The notes: generated by a model not told the origin, from the letters alone. Counted from the first letter of the stretch, positions 43,861-54,919 are shown. The stretch is DNA of 64,000 nucleotides from Candidatus Krumholzibacteriota bacterium (GCA_016933255.1 JAFGBF010000022.1:1-64000), one strand, 5' to 3'. A program made the numbers and translations.

Positions 43861-44547
43861 ATGCAAATACTCATACGCCCGGTGAACCGGATTCTGAAAG
43901 CAGATACTGTGGAAAAGGAGAGGATATTCAAGCATCGCAGAGGATCAAAGGAATGGATCATCATAATATCGATCGCAGTTATTCTGCATCTTGCCTTTTT
44001 TCTCCTTCTTAAGCCCGAATACCTCGAAATATTCAGATCCGAAAGCCCCGGTAATGAAGGAGATTCGGATTATCTTGATGAGAACAGAGTCTTCGCCCTG
44101 ATCCATTATCCCGATGAAGTCATAATTCCCGAACTCGATCAGCATACCCCTGCGGAGGATATTGAACCGGAAAAACCTTCGGTATTCGATGAATTGGGTG
44201 AGCCTGAAATGAATATCCAGCCGGTGACCGGCGGAAGAAGAAGTGGCGGAGAGAGCGGCAGTTCAGGGACAATTAGGCACACAGTGGAACCCAAACCGCT
44301 TTTTATCCCGTGGCCGAAATATCCCGAAGGGGTCAAAAAAGGTGTTACGGGGAAAGTGGAACTTCTCCTCTACGTGGATGAGAAAGGAGAAGTAAGACAG
44401 GTCAAGGTATCCAGGGGACTGCCACAGAAAGTGTTCAATGACACAGCGGTAGAAGCTGCACGCGAGATCCGTTTCATACCCGGCGCCGTGAAAGGCGTCC
44501 CGACACCGATGTGGATAAAGTTTACAATAGGATTTCAACCGCGTTGA
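43861..44547 (+). CDS. TonB-like energy transducer
   Basis: 228 residues. A basic N-terminus precedes one membrane helix (about 37-57), then a proline- and acid-rich linker with a Gly/Ser patch. The C-terminal TonB domain follows, with PKYPEGVKKGVTGKVELLLY, VDEKGEVRQVKVSRG and AAREIRFIPGAVKGVPTPMW. It would connect an inner-membrane ExbB/ExbD motor to outer-membrane receptors. No exbB, exbD or TonB-dependent receptor is in the window. Confidence 0.88.
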   Translation: MQILIRPVNRILKADTVEKERIFKHRRGSKEWIIIISIAVILHLAFFLLLKPEYLEIFRSESPGNEGDSDYLDENRVFALIHYPDEVIIPELDQHTPAEDIEPEKPSVFDELGEPEMNIQPVTGGRRSGGESGSSGTIRHTVEPKPLFIPWPKYPEGVKKGVTGKVELLLYVDEKGEVRQVKVSRGLPQKVFNDTAVEAAREIRFIPGAVKGVPTPMWIKFTIGFQPR

Positions 44548-44566
44548 TCAGCCCGGCAGCTCAATA

Positions 44567-45343
44567 TCACCAGACTTCTCTTTCAGAATATATATCGAAT
44601 ATTCTGAGCGAATAATCCGTAAACTCCCCTATTACTTCAGGATGCCCGTCATTGTTCATGTCAAAGACCGTGATCCTGTCTCCAAAAGACCTGTCCCATT
44701 CAAGTTCGACGTTTCGAAACTTCGCGTCTATGACTATGCCGGTATTGAGGATGATCTCCATGGCATCGTCAGTATCGACATTTGCTATAACGATCTCCTG
44801 CGCCTGAAATTTTCTCTCGCTTATCCACTGGCGGCTTTTATCCAGTCCGTCGATGATATACATCGTACCGCCCGCGATCACAATGAATTCCTTCTGAGGA
44901 TCCTCATCGATATTGCTTATTTCTATAGCCTCGATACTTGTAAAATCATCTTCAATATTTTCCCAGGTATTGATATAACCGTCCATACTGTATGTCAGGA
45001 TCCTTCCCGAGAAAGTGGCGATGACAATATCCAGCCTGCCGTCTCCCTCAAGATCGATGATAAAGAACTTCCGGACTTTTGACCCGAGGTTGGTCAGCTG
45101 CCATTCCGCTTTCCAGCCTTTTGAAGTCCATCTTTTTAAATATATCTTTCCATAGACATCGGCATAGATCATCCCCCAGGATTTTCCGTTATCGAGAGAA
45201 ATGACTTTTGCAAAGGGAAACCGCCCGCAGGAATCGATCATCTCGTAAGGATCAATATCCTCAGCCGCAGCTGCATATCCCTCGGAGAAAGAAACAGCGC
45301 AAAAAATCATAAGAGTAAACAGGAAGAGAGACAGGATTTTCAT
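44567..45343 (-). CDS. Exported FG-GAP/VCBS-like repeat protein
   Basis: 258 residues from the ATG at 45343 (GAGGAA upstream). A signal peptide ends near residue 25 (EGYAAAAEDI). The rest consists of beta-propeller-like repeats with acidic turns of the FG-GAP/VCBS kind: DLEGDGRLDIVIATFSGRI, SNIDEDPQKEFIVIAGGTMY, ANVDTDDAMEIILNTG, DMNNDGHPEVIGEFTDYS. Each acidic loop probably binds calcium. Only four or five blades are present, fewer than in full propellers. Function unknown. Confidence 0.75.
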   Translation of the reverse strand: MKILSLFLFTLMIFCAVSFSEGYAAAAEDIDPYEMIDSCGRFPFAKVISLDNGKSWGMIYADVYGKIYLKRWTSKGWKAEWQLTNLGSKVRKFFIIDLEGDGRLDIVIATFSGRILTYSMDGYINTWENIEDDFTSIEAIEISNIDEDPQKEFIVIAGGTMYIIDGLDKSRQWISERKFQAQEIVIANVDTDDAMEIILNTGIVIDAKFRNVELEWDRSFGDRITVFDMNNDGHPEVIGEFTDYSLRIFDIYSEREVW

Positions 45344-45470
45344 TGTATATTCCTCTCGTTTGGCATCAATTACAGAGATCATTCTGTTTTTAGAGTGCGC
45401 ACCGCTTCAGAAGATTCCGCTCCGCGCTATCAGCAGCGGATGCCCGCTAACCCTCGACCTCCGGCTTTTT

Positions 45471-45499
45471 ATTCTACCAGCATATCCAGCGATTGTAAA
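45471..45499 (-). promoter_or_regulatory. Promoter of the FG-GAP gene
   Basis: TTTACA (45494-45499), 17-bp spacer, TAGAAT (45471-45476) on the minus strand. The predicted leader is about 120 nt and contains a 5-bp hairpin (45435-45448) with a GC-rich second half. Confidence 0.65.
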
Positions 45500-45549
45500 C
45501 ATTTAACCTGTATAGAACTCGAAAGGCCCGCGTCTCTGACCTAAAACAG

Positions 45550-45578
45550 TTGACTCTGTAAAAACGTTTATCTAGAAT
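45550..45578 (+). promoter_or_regulatory. Promoter of the transglutaminase gene
   Basis: TTGACT (45550-45555), 17-bp spacer, TAGAAT (45573-45578). Transcription would begin near 45585, about 70 nt before the ATG at 45654. It is divergent from the promoter at 45471-45499. Confidence 0.7.
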
Positions 45579-45653
45579 CTTTCCCCAGACGATAGCCGAA
45601 GAGACAGTATTTTAGATGTCTATCGAAACCTGAGTCCCGCCGGAGGTCATCTG

Positions 45654-47240
45654 ATGAAATACTCTGTAATATTTTCTTTAGTAATCGTTCTCCTGCCTTT
45701 AAGCTTTTCTTATGCATCACCGGGAGATATCTCGAGCAAAACCGCTCTGGAGCTAAAACACCCGACAGGGATCGCCTGGAATGGAACCCAATTATGGATA
45801 GCAGACAGAAAGACTGATTCATTCAATGAAATAGATCCTGCCTCCGGCAGAATCCTGAAGTCGATAGACTCCCCTGGATATTTTCCATCAGGGCTTGCCT
45901 GGAAAGACGGCCTGCTTTGGAGCACTGACCCTTCTTCAGCAAAGATCTTCGCAACGGACGCCGCCACCGGGCATACGGTAAGGACACTTGATTCTCCGAC
46001 TCCTTCTCCGACCGGACTCGCATGGGATGAGACGGGGCTGTGGATCTGCGATAACAGGACGGATATGATCCTTAAGATCGATCCGGTCGATGGAACGACC
46101 ATCACATCCTTTCCTTCCCCTGCCGGAGACCCGCGCGGCCTTACTTTCGGAAACGGCTACCTCTGGTGCAGCGACAGGATCAGAGACGAAATATATATGA
46201 TCGATACCGTCACTGGTCATACCGTCCTGATACTCGATTCGCCCGGTCCATTCTCCTGGGGACTGTCATGGAAAGATGGCCGTCTGCTTAATACTGACTA
46301 CCAGAACGATTCAATCTATGAGATCGTAGTCAGAGACGATCAATTATTCAGAACGTACGATCCAAGAAGAGCGGATGTGGACTTTACTACAGAAGCGGTT
46401 GCTGTCGGCCCCGGCGAGATCGTATCTCTTGATATATTTCTTGCCGACCCTTCCGACCGGCCTGGACAGAAGCTTCTCGGACCGGTCGAATATTCGACAG
46501 AACCTCTGTATAAACACGACAGATGGGGACAAAAGGTCGCGATTTTTCATTTTGACCAGATAAAATCTGGAAATTCTGTGGAAGTCGCGATGAAAGTAAA
46601 AGTCGAATCTTCTGCTATCAGATATTTTATCTTTCCGGAAAAAGTCTCTGACAGGATCCCTGAGAAGATCCGGAAAGCATATCTTGCGGACGACATCAAA
46701 TATGATATCCATAATCCCTACATACAGAATATCATTAAAGAAACTGTGGGGGACGAAAAGAATCTGTACTGGAAAGCGAGAAAACTATATCAGTACCTGA
46801 TCGATAATATGGAATACAAGCTTGCCGGAGGCTGGAACACCGCGCCGACAGTATTAAAAAGGAAAAACGGGTCCTGTTCCGAATATTCCTTTTGCTTTAT
46901 AGCCCTTTGCCGCGCTGCAGGAGTACCTGCAAGATATGTCGGTTCTCTGGTCGTACGGGGAGATGACGCCAGTTATGACGATGTATTCCATAGATGGAAC
47001 GAGATATATCTTCCCGGTTATGGATGGGTGCCGGTGGACGCGAACGCCGGAGATAAAAATACTCCCGCTGAGCAGGCAGCGGCGTTCGGAGGCATCTCCA
47101 ATAGATTCCTTATTACGACCGAAGGCGGAGGTGACTCTGAATATCTCGAATGGAGCTATAACCACCAGAACAGATGGGTCTCAAAAGGAAAATGCACGAT
47201 AAAAGCTGAAGTAATCGCAGAATGGTCTCCCGCGGAATAG
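45654..47240 (+). CDS. Secreted beta-propeller/transglutaminase-like protein
   Basis: 528 residues. A signal peptide (1-21) is followed by six NHL/SMP-30-like repeats of about 42 residues (PTGIAWNGTQLWIADRKTDS and similar) to about 230. A beta domain comes next, and then a transglutaminase-like cysteine-protease fold at about 350-500. The catalytic triad is visible: Cys in KNGSCSEYSF, His in VFHRWNEIYLPG and Asp in WVPVDANAGD. It may cleave or cross-link envelope proteins. The ribosome site GGAGGT lies six bases before the ATG. The gene ends 4 bp from the convergent ychF. Confidence 0.85.
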   Translation: MKYSVIFSLVIVLLPLSFSYASPGDISSKTALELKHPTGIAWNGTQLWIADRKTDSFNEIDPASGRILKSIDSPGYFPSGLAWKDGLLWSTDPSSAKIFATDAATGHTVRTLDSPTPSPTGLAWDETGLWICDNRTDMILKIDPVDGTTITSFPSPAGDPRGLTFGNGYLWCSDRIRDEIYMIDTVTGHTVLILDSPGPFSWGLSWKDGRLLNTDYQNDSIYEIVVRDDQLFRTYDPRRADVDFTTEAVAVGPGEIVSLDIFLADPSDRPGQKLLGPVEYSTEPLYKHDRWGQKVAIFHFDQIKSGNSVEVAMKVKVESSAIRYFIFPEKVSDRIPEKIRKAYLADDIKYDIHNPYIQNIIKETVGDEKNLYWKARKLYQYLIDNMEYKLAGGWNTAPTVLKRKNGSCSEYSFCFIALCRAAGVPARYVGSLVVRGDDASYDDVFHRWNEIYLPGYGWVPVDANAGDKNTPAEQAAAFGGISNRFLITTEGGGDSEYLEWSYNHQNRWVSKGKCTIKAEVIAEWSPAE

Positions 47241-47243
47241 CGG

Positions 47244-48332
47244 TCATCGGTTGAAAAAGTATTGTATGACATCCCCGTCCCTGATCTGGTAGTCGTGGCC
47301 TTCAGTCCGGAGATGTCCGTGGAGACGGGCCTCAGCCTCAGACCCGTATTCAAGCAGATCGGCATACCCGATCACTTTGGCCCTGATAAACCCTTCCTTC
47401 ATATCGGTATGTATATTACCAGCTGCGTCAGGTGCCAAAGTACCTTTCGGAACCGACCAGGCCTGAAGTTTTTTATTGGCGGTAGTATAATATCTTACCA
47501 GCCCCAGAAGATCGTGACATTTCTCGATGAACCTTTCCCTTGCAGCAGAACTTATACCCATCTCCACCGCGAACTCCAGGCGGTCCTCTTCAGGAAGATC
47601 GGCGATCTCCTGTTCGAGCTTTGCCGACATCACCACTGCATCACTTTCCGGAAATCTTTCCCTTATCGAAGCGAGAGCGCCTTCAATATCTGTTGAAGGA
47701 TCCTCTCCTGAATTAAGAACGATGATCTGGGGTTTTATAGTCAGCAGTCGAAGTTCATCGACGATATCTCTTGCGTGTTCAGGCAGGCCGTCTATCGGGA
47801 ACCTGTTTCCGCATGCGAGCTCTTCACGGACCGATTCAAGGAATTCAAGTTCCTTCCTCTCGTTCTTTTTCAACGATCTTGATCTTACTTTTTCTCTGGA
47901 GATCCACTTATCCACTCTGGCAAGATCGGAAAGAAAGAGCTCGGTCTCCACAATCTCCAGATCGCCGACCGGATCGATACCGCTGTGGATATGGCTGATA
48001 TCCGGATCTTTAAAAAATCTGACAACGTGCGCCAGAAGATCCGCTTCCCTTACATGGTGCAGAAACTTGTTCCCGAGCCCCTCTCCTTTGCTGGCTCCTT
48101 TGACGAGGCCTGCGATATCCACATAAGTAATATGGCTCGGGATCACCTCGTCGGGATCAAGGATCTTTGCCAGGTCCTCAAGTCTCCGGTCGGGTACTTC
48201 TACCACTCCTCTGTTGCAGTCGATCGTGCAGAAAGGATAATTGGATGCTTCAGCGCCAGCCTGAGCCAGCGCATTGATAAGTGTGGATTTCCCTACATTG
48301 GGAAGGCCGATGATCCCCACAGTCAAAGCCAT
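47244..48332 (-). CDS. ychF: Redox-regulated ATPase YchF (Obg-like)
   Basis: 362 residues. G1 is [11 protein letters not shown]3 lies in [18 protein letters not shown], a coiled coil occupies the middle, and the C-terminal TGS domain ends [11 protein letters not shown]. YchF prefers ATP over GTP and associates with ribosomes. It lies 27 bp downstream of hppA on the same strand. Confidence 0.95.
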   Translation of the reverse strand: MALTVGIIGLPNVGKSTLINALAQAGAEASNYPFCTIDCNRGVVEVPDRRLEDLAKILDPDEVIPSHITYVDIAGLVKGASKGEGLGNKFLHHVREADLLAHVVRFFKDPDISHIHSGIDPVGDLEIVETELFLSDLARVDKWISREKVRSRSLKKNERKELEFLESVREELACGNRFPIDGLPEHARDIVDELRLLTIKPQIIVLNSGEDPSTDIEGALASIRERFPESDAVVMSAKLEQEIADLPEEDRLEFAVEMGISSAARERFIEKCHDLLGLVRYYTTANKKLQAWSVPKGTLAPDAAGNIHTDMKEGFIRAKVIGYADLLEYGSEAEARLHGHLRTEGHDYQIRDGDVIQYFFNR

Positions 48333-48359
48333 AGCACTATTTCCACCTGTGTCAGTTCC

Positions 48360-50336
48360 CTATTTCAGGAGAAGCGGCGCAAATACGAGCGCTACAACCG
48401 ACATCAGCTTTATAAGAATGTTCATGCTCGGACCCGAAGTATCCTTGAACGGATCCCCTACCGTGTCTCCAACGACGGAAGCGGCATGGACATCGGTTCC
48501 CTTTCCGCCAAGGTTTCCTTCCTCTATCCACTTCTTGGCGTTATCCCAGGTCCCGCCTGCATTCGACATGAAGATCCCCATCAGGACTCCTGTAGTAGTC
48601 GCTCCGGCAAGGAAACCTCCAAGAGATTCAGCACCAAGGAGAAATCCGATAATTAAAGGCATCACGACCGCGATCATGCCTGGAAGGATCATCTCTTTGA
48701 GAGCAGCCTTGGTCACTATATCGATACAGCTCGTTGTATCCGGCTCGGCAGTGCCCTCCATAAGGCCTGTTATCTCCCGGAATTGTCTTCTTATCTCGAT
48801 CACCATCTTGTTCGCAGCCCTGCCGACACCTTTCATCGTCATCGCGGCTATCATGAACGGCATCAAGGCGCCGAGAAAGAGTCCGATGACAGTCCTCGTC
48901 GATGCAAGATTTATCGAATCGAGCCCTACTGTCTTCTGATAAGCGCTGAAAAGAGCCATCGCAGTAAGAGCGGCAGATCCGATCGCGAAGCCTTTTCCGA
49001 CAGCAGCTGTAGTATTTCCGATCGAATCGAGTTTATCAGTGATCTTTCGGATCTCAGGCCCCGCACTCGACATCTCTGCTATTCCGCCGGCGTTATCAGC
49101 TATAGGGCCGTAAGAATCAGTCGACATCACTATACCTATTATGGAAAGCATTCCAACGGCTGAAAGGGCTATCCCATACAGTCCTCCGCCAAACTCGAAT
49201 GAAACGTACATGGCAGCTGTCAGCGTGATTATTGGAAGGATCGTACTCTCAAACCCCACAGCCAGTCCCGTGATTATAGTCGTAGCCGCCCCCGTTTCGC
49301 TGGCCCTTGCTACAGTCTTTACAGGAGATCCCGAAGTAAAGAACTCGCTTTCCGCTCCGATAAGGATCCCCGCGCAAATGCCTGAGAGTATCGCCCAGAA
49401 AGGCTCAGTTGTCCCAAGGACCGTCTTTATGATAAAAAACGAAGCCGCAATAAATATGATGCCGCTGGTGTATTCGCTGTAGCGAAGCGCTTCCTGCGGT
49501 CCCGCTTTCTTCAGTATCCCGATCGCCCAGATACCGATGATAGAAGCTATCAGCCCCGCTGTGATAAGCAGGATCGGCAGCGCCATATACCTGAAATTGT
49601 CGACGCCGGTCATCGAAGCTCCGAGAGCCATCGCGGCGACTACGCTGCCTACATAGCTCTCAAAAAGATCCGCGCCCATACCTGCCGTGTCACCGACATT
49701 ATCCCCTACATTATCAGCTATTACACCGGGGTTTCTTGGATCATCCTCAGGAATCCCGGCTTCTATCTTCCCTACAAGATCAGCCCCGACATCGGCGCTT
49801 TTAGTATATACTCCCCCGCCAATACGCGCGAAAAGGGCGATCGAGCTCGCGCCCATAGCAAAACCGTTGATTATCTTAGGATCCCGCGTGAAGAGAAAAT
49901 AAAACCCGATCCCGATCACTCCAAGAGCGGCGACAGATATCCCCATCACCGATCCCCCGCTGAACGCGATCATTAAAGCTCTGCTTATTCCGCCGTCTTT
50001 AGCACCCTGGCAGGCGCGGACACTGCTTCTTGTGGCTGCTTCCATTCCCAAAAGGCCGGCGCCCATCGAACAGACCGCACCAGTCAGAAAAGCGATCGCC
50101 GTCTGAATACTCAGAGCGAAAGTCAACACAGCGAATATGACGACTATGAACAAAGCTATTATGGAATATTCTCTCTTTAGGAAAACAAAGGCGCCATGAT
50201 GGATCTTGTCGGCGATCTTTTTCATGATTTCGGTGCCTTCAGCGTAACGTTTGACATTGAAATAAGTCAAAAACGCCACCAGCATTCCGGCAACTCCCAC
50301 CCAGGGGGCGATATACATTATCGAGTTCAGAGTCAT
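48360..50336 (-). CDS. hppA: Membrane-bound ion-pumping pyrophosphatase, K+-dependent type
   Basis: 658 residues with about 16 membrane helices. The pyrophosphate-binding loop is in [20 protein letters not shown] and [20 protein letters not shown]. The segment [16 protein letters not shown] has Ala where K+-independent enzymes have Lys, so K+ dependence is predicted. It hydrolyses PPi to pump H+ or Na+; which ion cannot be decided by eye. An excellent ribosome site (AGGAGG) precedes the ATG. Confidence 0.95.
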   Translation of the reverse strand: MTLNSIMYIAPWVGVAGMLVAFLTYFNVKRYAEGTEIMKKIADKIHHGAFVFLKREYSIIALFIVVIFAVLTFALSIQTAIAFLTGAVCSMGAGLLGMEAATRSSVRACQGAKDGGISRALMIAFSGGSVMGISVAALGVIGIGFYFLFTRDPKIINGFAMGASSIALFARIGGGVYTKSADVGADLVGKIEAGIPEDDPRNPGVIADNVGDNVGDTAGMGADLFESYVGSVVAAMALGASMTGVDNFRYMALPILLITAGLIASIIGIWAIGILKKAGPQEALRYSEYTSGIIFIAASFFIIKTVLGTTEPFWAILSGICAGILIGAESEFFTSGSPVKTVARASETGAATTIITGLAVGFESTILPIITLTAAMYVSFEFGGGLYGIALSAVGMLSIIGIVMSTDSYGPIADNAGGIAEMSSAGPEIRKITDKLDSIGNTTAAVGKGFAIGSAALTAMALFSAYQKTVGLDSINLASTRTVIGLFLGALMPFMIAAMTMKGVGRAANKMVIEIRRQFREITGLMEGTAEPDTTSCIDIVTKAALKEMILPGMIAVVMPLIIGFLLGAESLGGFLAGATTTGVLMGIFMSNAGGTWDNAKKWIEEGNLGGKGTDVHAASVVGDTVGDPFKDTSGPSMNILIKLMSVVALVFAPLLLK

Positions 50337-50531
50337 GAAAACCTCCTGCTATTTCCTCTTACCTGAAAAATGACTTAATCGGCAAACAGCTCCCTATAAG
50401 TTGGCAAACTCCTATAATAACAGCGTTCTGTCAAGAAAATTCGGTTGAATAGACAAACCTCTGCAAACGGCAATACTCTGAACGCCGATACGGGTTCAGA
50501 AACAATGAATCCAGCCTCCCCGTAAAGCCGG

Positions 50532-51722
50532 TTATATGATGCCAAGTCCTTTTCCGACTTTTATGAAAGCTCCGATCACCTTGTCGAGATGGTCGCGCGA
50601 ATGAGCGGCCGATATCTGCACCCTGATACGCGCTTTTCCCTTGGGAACCACAGGATAAAAGAAACCTATGACATATATCCCCTCCTTGAGGAGTCCGTTG
50701 GCGAGTTTCTGGGATAGTCCCGCGTCTCCGAGCATGACAGGAACTATCGGATGGCTTCCCGGGACAATGTCAAATCCTGCTTCTGATATTTTTTCTCTGA
50801 AATATTTTGTGTTATCGACAAGTGTCTTCAGCATCGGGCTTGGCTCCCAAAGGAGTTCAAAAGCTTTTATGGCAGAAGCAACAAGCGCGGGGGGCAAAGA
50901 ATTTGAAAAAAGGTACGGCCGGGATCTCTGCCGAAGCAGATCGATTATCTCCTGATGCGCTGTCGTGAAACCGCCTGATGCACCACCCATCGCTTTGCCG
51001 AGCGTCGAAGTTATTATATCGACCCGCCCCAGAGCTCCGCAGTATTCAACGCTTCCACGTCCGGTAGGCCCGAAAAAACCGGTCGCGTGCGAATCATCGA
51101 CCATTACCAACGCTCCAAATTCTTCCGCTATATCGCATATGCGGTCGATCTGCGCAATTATCCCGTCCATAGAAAACACACCGTCGGTAGCGACCATGAT
51201 CCTTTTAGCCCCATCGGCCTTCGCCGCTTCGAGCTGCGTTCTAAGATCATCCATATTGTTATTTCTGTAACGGTATCTTTTTGCTTTGCAGAGGCGGACG
51301 CCATCGATAATTGACGCATGGTTCAGCTCATCACTTATGATGGCGTCTTCGTCGGACAAAATAACCTCAAAGAGCCCTCCGTTGGCGTCAAAGCAAGATG
51401 TGTAGAGAATCGCGTCATCCATCTCGAAGAAATCAGCTGTTTTTCTCTCCAGTTTTTTGTGAATATCCTGAGTCCCGCATATAAACCTCACTGAGGAAAG
51501 TCCGAATCCGCGCGAATCCATCGCTTCCTTTGCCGCTGCTATCAGGTCGGGATTGTTCGCAAGGCCAAGATAGTTGTTCGCGCAGAAATTGACGACTTCA
51601 TCTCCAGTCGATATTTTTATATCCGCCTTTTGATCGGAAATGATGATCCTTTCTTCCTTGTAAAGCCCTGTTTCACGGATATCATCAAGCGTAGCGCGAA
51701 GTTCATCCTTGATATTATACAT
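50532..51722 (-). CDS. kbl: 2-Amino-3-ketobutyrate CoA ligase (glycine C-acetyltransferase)
   Basis: 396 residues from the ATG at 51722 (GAGG eight bases upstream; an in-frame start lies 11 codons before). Family motifs: [36 protein letters not shown], and the PLP lysine in [13 protein letters not shown]. It splits 2-amino-3-ketobutyrate with CoA into glycine and acetyl-CoA. It is 35 bp downstream of the threonine dehydrogenase gene, completing the two-step threonine route. Confidence 0.95.
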   Translation of the reverse strand: MYNIKDELRATLDDIRETGLYKEERIIISDQKADIKISTGDEVVNFCANNYLGLANNPDLIAAAKEAMDSRGFGLSSVRFICGTQDIHKKLERKTADFFEMDDAILYTSCFDANGGLFEVILSDEDAIISDELNHASIIDGVRLCKAKRYRYRNNNMDDLRTQLEAAKADGAKRIMVATDGVFSMDGIIAQIDRICDIAEEFGALVMVDDSHATGFFGPTGRGSVEYCGALGRVDIITSTLGKAMGGASGGFTTAHQEIIDLLRQRSRPYLFSNSLPPALVASAIKAFELLWEPSPMLKTLVDNTKYFREKISEAGFDIVPGSHPIVPVMLGDAGLSQKLANGLLKEGIYVIGFFYPVVPKGKARIRVQISAAHSRDHLDKVIGAFIKVGKGLGII

Positions 51723-51757
51723 CTTTCTCTCACCCTCTTTCAGTGAACGGATCACCG

Positions 51758-52741
51758 CTATAAATCGAGTTCTCCATTAATCTTTTTTTCTCCAAGGACT
51801 TTCAGCATATCGGCAGTCATGGAGCGCAGGTCATATTCCGGATTCCATCCCCATTCCTCCCTTGCTGCCGAATCATCCATGTAATTCGGCCATGAGTCCG
51901 CTATTCTCTGCCTTACGGGATCGTTATCAAAAGCAATCTCGAATTCAGGTATATGTCTGCCTATCTCCGCGGCTATCTCGACAGGAGTAAAGTGCATCGC
52001 AGTTACATTGAAAGCGTTCCTGTGCTTCAAGCCTGCTTCATCCGCCTCCATCAGATCGATGGCGGCTTTTATCGCGTCGGGCATATACATCATATCCAGA
52101 GAAGTGTCAGGATCGAGGTAGCAGACGTATTTTTTATCAAGGACCGCTTTGTAATAGATCTCTACCGCGTAATCGGTCGTTCCCCCGCCCGGAAGCGTTC
52201 CATGCGATATGATCCCCGGATACCTCACTCCTCTGGTGTCGATCCCGTATCTTAGGTTATAGTAGTCGCAAAGAAGTTCACCAGAGACCTTTGTCACGCC
52301 ATACATCGAATGCGGCCTCATGACAGTATCCTGCGGAGTGTTATCAAGGGGCGTGTCGGGCCCGAATGCTCCGATCGAACTCGGGACAAAAAGGCTGCAC
52401 CCGTGCATTCGGGATATTTCCAGTGCGTTATACAGCCCCTCCATATTGATAAGCCATGCCTTCTGGGGCTCTGCTTCCGCTACAGCCGAAAGCAGCGCGG
52501 CAAGATGATAGATCACGTCTATCTTTTCTTTCTTTACTACGGCAGCAAAGCTCTCCTGAGAAAGGACATCAAGTTTAACAAACCTACCCGACCCGTCCAG
52601 TTTACCTCCATCGTCATCTCTGATATCACTGGTTATAAGATTCCCCGCCCCGTATCTCTCACTCAGGGCAAAAGCAAGCTCGGAACCTATCTGCCCGAGT
52701 GACCCGGTGACAAGGATCCTTTTCTTTCCTGTCTTTCCCAT
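51758..52741 (-). CDS. L-threonine 3-dehydrogenase, short-chain/epimerase type
   Basis: 327 residues of the extended short-chain (NAD-dependent epimerase) fold: dinucleotide loop [14 protein letters not shown], and catalytic YGVTK with an upstream Ser in [11 protein letters not shown]. The sequence [20 protein letters not shown] and adjacency to kbl identify it as the epimerase-like threonine dehydrogenase rather than the zinc enzyme. It oxidises L-threonine to 2-amino-3-ketobutyrate with NAD+. It lies 41 bp after the peptidase gene. Confidence 0.9.
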   Translation of the reverse strand: MGKTGKKRILVTGSLGQIGSELAFALSERYGAGNLITSDIRDDDGGKLDGSGRFVKLDVLSQESFAAVVKKEKIDVIYHLAALLSAVAEAEPQKAWLINMEGLYNALEISRMHGCSLFVPSSIGAFGPDTPLDNTPQDTVMRPHSMYGVTKVSGELLCDYYNLRYGIDTRGVRYPGIISHGTLPGGGTTDYAVEIYYKAVLDKKYVCYLDPDTSLDMMYMPDAIKAAIDLMEADEAGLKHRNAFNVTAMHFTPVEIAAEIGRHIPEFEIAFDNDPVRQRIADSWPNYMDDSAAREEWGWNPEYDLRSMTADMLKVLGEKKINGELDL

Positions 52742-52782
52742 CTACCACCGCTTTCTTTCGGTAAACAATGATATTCTTCGTA

Positions 52783-54873
52783 TCACTTTATGCCTTCAAG
52801 AGCTTTTGAGGTCGCCTCAAGAAGCGCCTTCGCTCCGACAGGAGTCCCCGCGGCATTTATCATCCACAGATCCGGGGCTACATTTCCCATAAGAGCCATT
52901 CTTTCGAATTCACCGCCGATATTTCCGGCCTTCTTCATCTGGTCCTTTACCTGGAATGCGATCATATGTCCGATCGCGTAGTCTGGGAGATAAAGGAACG
53001 AATGGATAATATGTGAATAAACGCCGAGAATATAAATGTCTTTTTTGCCGAAGACGGGAGCAAAATATTCATTCCAGACATCCTTGGAGATCTGGATCGA
53101 TGCTTTCCTCAACTCCGCGGGAGTAGCATCCGGATTTGAGTACATCCAGCGCCAGATCCTCATATCTACCAGAGAGACCCCGCCTATCTCATATGTGTTC
53201 CAGAAATCGCTGAGCACCTGTACCGCGTCTGATTCTGAATCGTGCCCCGGGTCGAGCCCCAGAAGCATCAGGTCGTTCTCCTGAAAGACATAGGCGAACG
53301 CTTCAGTAAATGCGGTATTCGGGACGCCCGCAAGAAGGGTATGGTCAATATCATTCATATCTATTGTCTGCTCGACGTTATGTCCCAACTCATGGACGGC
53401 AATGTTAAACCCCTTGTAATCAATCCCTTTCGCCCCTACCCGGGTCCTCAGCCTGGCAGGCTGATAACGCATCTCTCCGCCGGAAGCATGTCCAGAACCC
53501 CTCGCCGCCTCGACAAGGATATTAGCTGCTATTTGATCCGCTTTCTCATCGGCAAATCCGTATAGCCGCAGAAACTTCGGAATATCCTTCTTAAATTCAG
53601 CCGGGGTCGGATACCGCTTCATCACGAGCTCATCGAGCTCGGCCTCCGAGTACTTTCCCGTCGAGCTGAAACCGTTGTACCATATATCATATGGTACAAG
53701 GCCGCGTCCGAGGCGTTTCTTTATAAGCTGAGCGATATCTTTGACAAGCGGAGACGAAAGAACGTCGATAAGCATCTTTTCGACGTCTTTTTCACGGATC
53801 TCCCTGTCCTCATCAAATCTTCTTGCGATCAGAGTGGGAGCAGCCGGCGAGAATTCATCTACCATCCTTGACGCCAGAAAACAATCCAGAAGTATCCTGT
53901 ATCTTGTGTCAGGTTCCCTTTCGCCTGAAAGTCCGATATTTGCAGGCATTTTCCGGTCGGTGTCATTGACCGCGGCAGGAAAGACCTCGTTTGTGTATGG
54001 ATTCCAGTCGACAAATGGATTGTCGATCACTATTTCAGGAATAGTCTGATCGACGATTCTCTCCATGACCTTGAATATCATCTGCTGTTTTTCGAGTCCG
54101 TTCTCACTATTGGAATAATTAGCTTTTAGTTCATCACGAAGGTTCCAGTGTGAAAGCAGTCTCAGACCTTCCGGAAATATCCTCTTTCCATCAGCATCCA
54201 CAAGATGATGCATCCAGATATTGTAATCGGCGATATACTGATCCGAAGCGGAGGCTGCTTCGGAAAGCTTGAGGTTTACATGCGCCGGAATGCGCTTTGA
54301 GAAGCGCTGCGCAAGCCTGGCTTCAGCCCACTGGCGCCTCGTCCACTTCTTCCCGTTAGTCAGGCGTTCTTCGAGGGATCTGAGGGGGAAATTAAGCAGG
54401 ACTACGAAAGCAAGTTTGTTATTGAAAAGATCATCCTTGATATGAGCGCCGACATCGTAACCGGCAAATACCCTGTCCATCGGCAGTATCGGCCCGGCAT
54501 CGAGATCTGTCTGGAGGCGCATCGTCGTCGACATCTCGTGAACAGACCCATTCACCTTTTCAAGGATCAATTCGAACCGGTTGAAAACGGAATCAAGAGT
54601 CTCGCTGTCTCCGGCAAAATTCTCTTCAACGAATTTTTCAAAGACCTCAGCACCGCCATCCTCTTCACGCCAGTATGACGCTGCCTGTTTCATTCCGGTC
54701 AGCAACCTATCACGCTGTTCTACGCCGTATTTATCAGTCAGTTTCTTTTCGAGCCGTTCCATCGATCGCATCAGCGGCGACTCCTTCCCCGCGTTTATTC
54801 CTGTCGAGATGATCATAGGGAAAACAAGGGCACTGAAGATCCCGATAAAGATTGGATTGAACCTGTTTTTCAC
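52783..54873 (-). CDS. Exported zinc metallopeptidase (gluzincin, M3-like)
   Basis: 696 residues. A signal peptide is likely (residues 9-28). The zinc site HELGH is at 494-498, with a third ligand Glu 524 in FTEAFAYVF; the 25-residue spacing resembles M3 oligopeptidases. The N-terminal 480 residues are mostly helical, with no recognised domain. It is the first gene of a unit with threonine dehydrogenase and kbl, which could link peptide degradation to threonine use. Confidence 0.8.
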   Translation of the reverse strand: MKNRFNPIFIGIFSALVFPMIISTGINAGKESPLMRSMERLEKKLTDKYGVEQRDRLLTGMKQAASYWREEDGGAEVFEKFVEENFAGDSETLDSVFNRFELILEKVNGSVHEMSTTMRLQTDLDAGPILPMDRVFAGYDVGAHIKDDLFNNKLAFVVLLNFPLRSLEERLTNGKKWTRRQWAEARLAQRFSKRIPAHVNLKLSEAASASDQYIADYNIWMHHLVDADGKRIFPEGLRLLSHWNLRDELKANYSNSENGLEKQQMIFKVMERIVDQTIPEIVIDNPFVDWNPYTNEVFPAAVNDTDRKMPANIGLSGEREPDTRYRILLDCFLASRMVDEFSPAAPTLIARRFDEDREIREKDVEKMLIDVLSSPLVKDIAQLIKKRLGRGLVPYDIWYNGFSSTGKYSEAELDELVMKRYPTPAEFKKDIPKFLRLYGFADEKADQIAANILVEAARGSGHASGGEMRYQPARLRTRVGAKGIDYKGFNIAVHELGHNVEQTIDMNDIDHTLLAGVPNTAFTEAFAYVFQENDLMLLGLDPGHDSESDAVQVLSDFWNTYEIGGVSLVDMRIWRWMYSNPDATPAELRKASIQISKDVWNEYFAPVFGKKDIYILGVYSHIIHSFLYLPDYAIGHMIAFQVKDQMKKAGNIGGEFERMALMGNVAPDLWMINAAGTPVGAKALLEATSKALEGIK

Positions 54874-54919
54874 TTCGACCTCCTGAATTAATCACACCAA
54901 TCCGCCAATCAGAACCCGG

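Noticed and set aside
45384-45470. Known riboswitch class (c-di-GMP or cobalamin) in the FG-GAP leader
   Set aside because: Hairpins are present, but none of the conserved core sequences of these classes could be matched.
50400-50430. Promoter of hppA using the TTGACA box on the minus strand
   Set aside because: The only TATAGG-like -10 candidate is 12 bp away, outside workable spacing, so no promoter is called.
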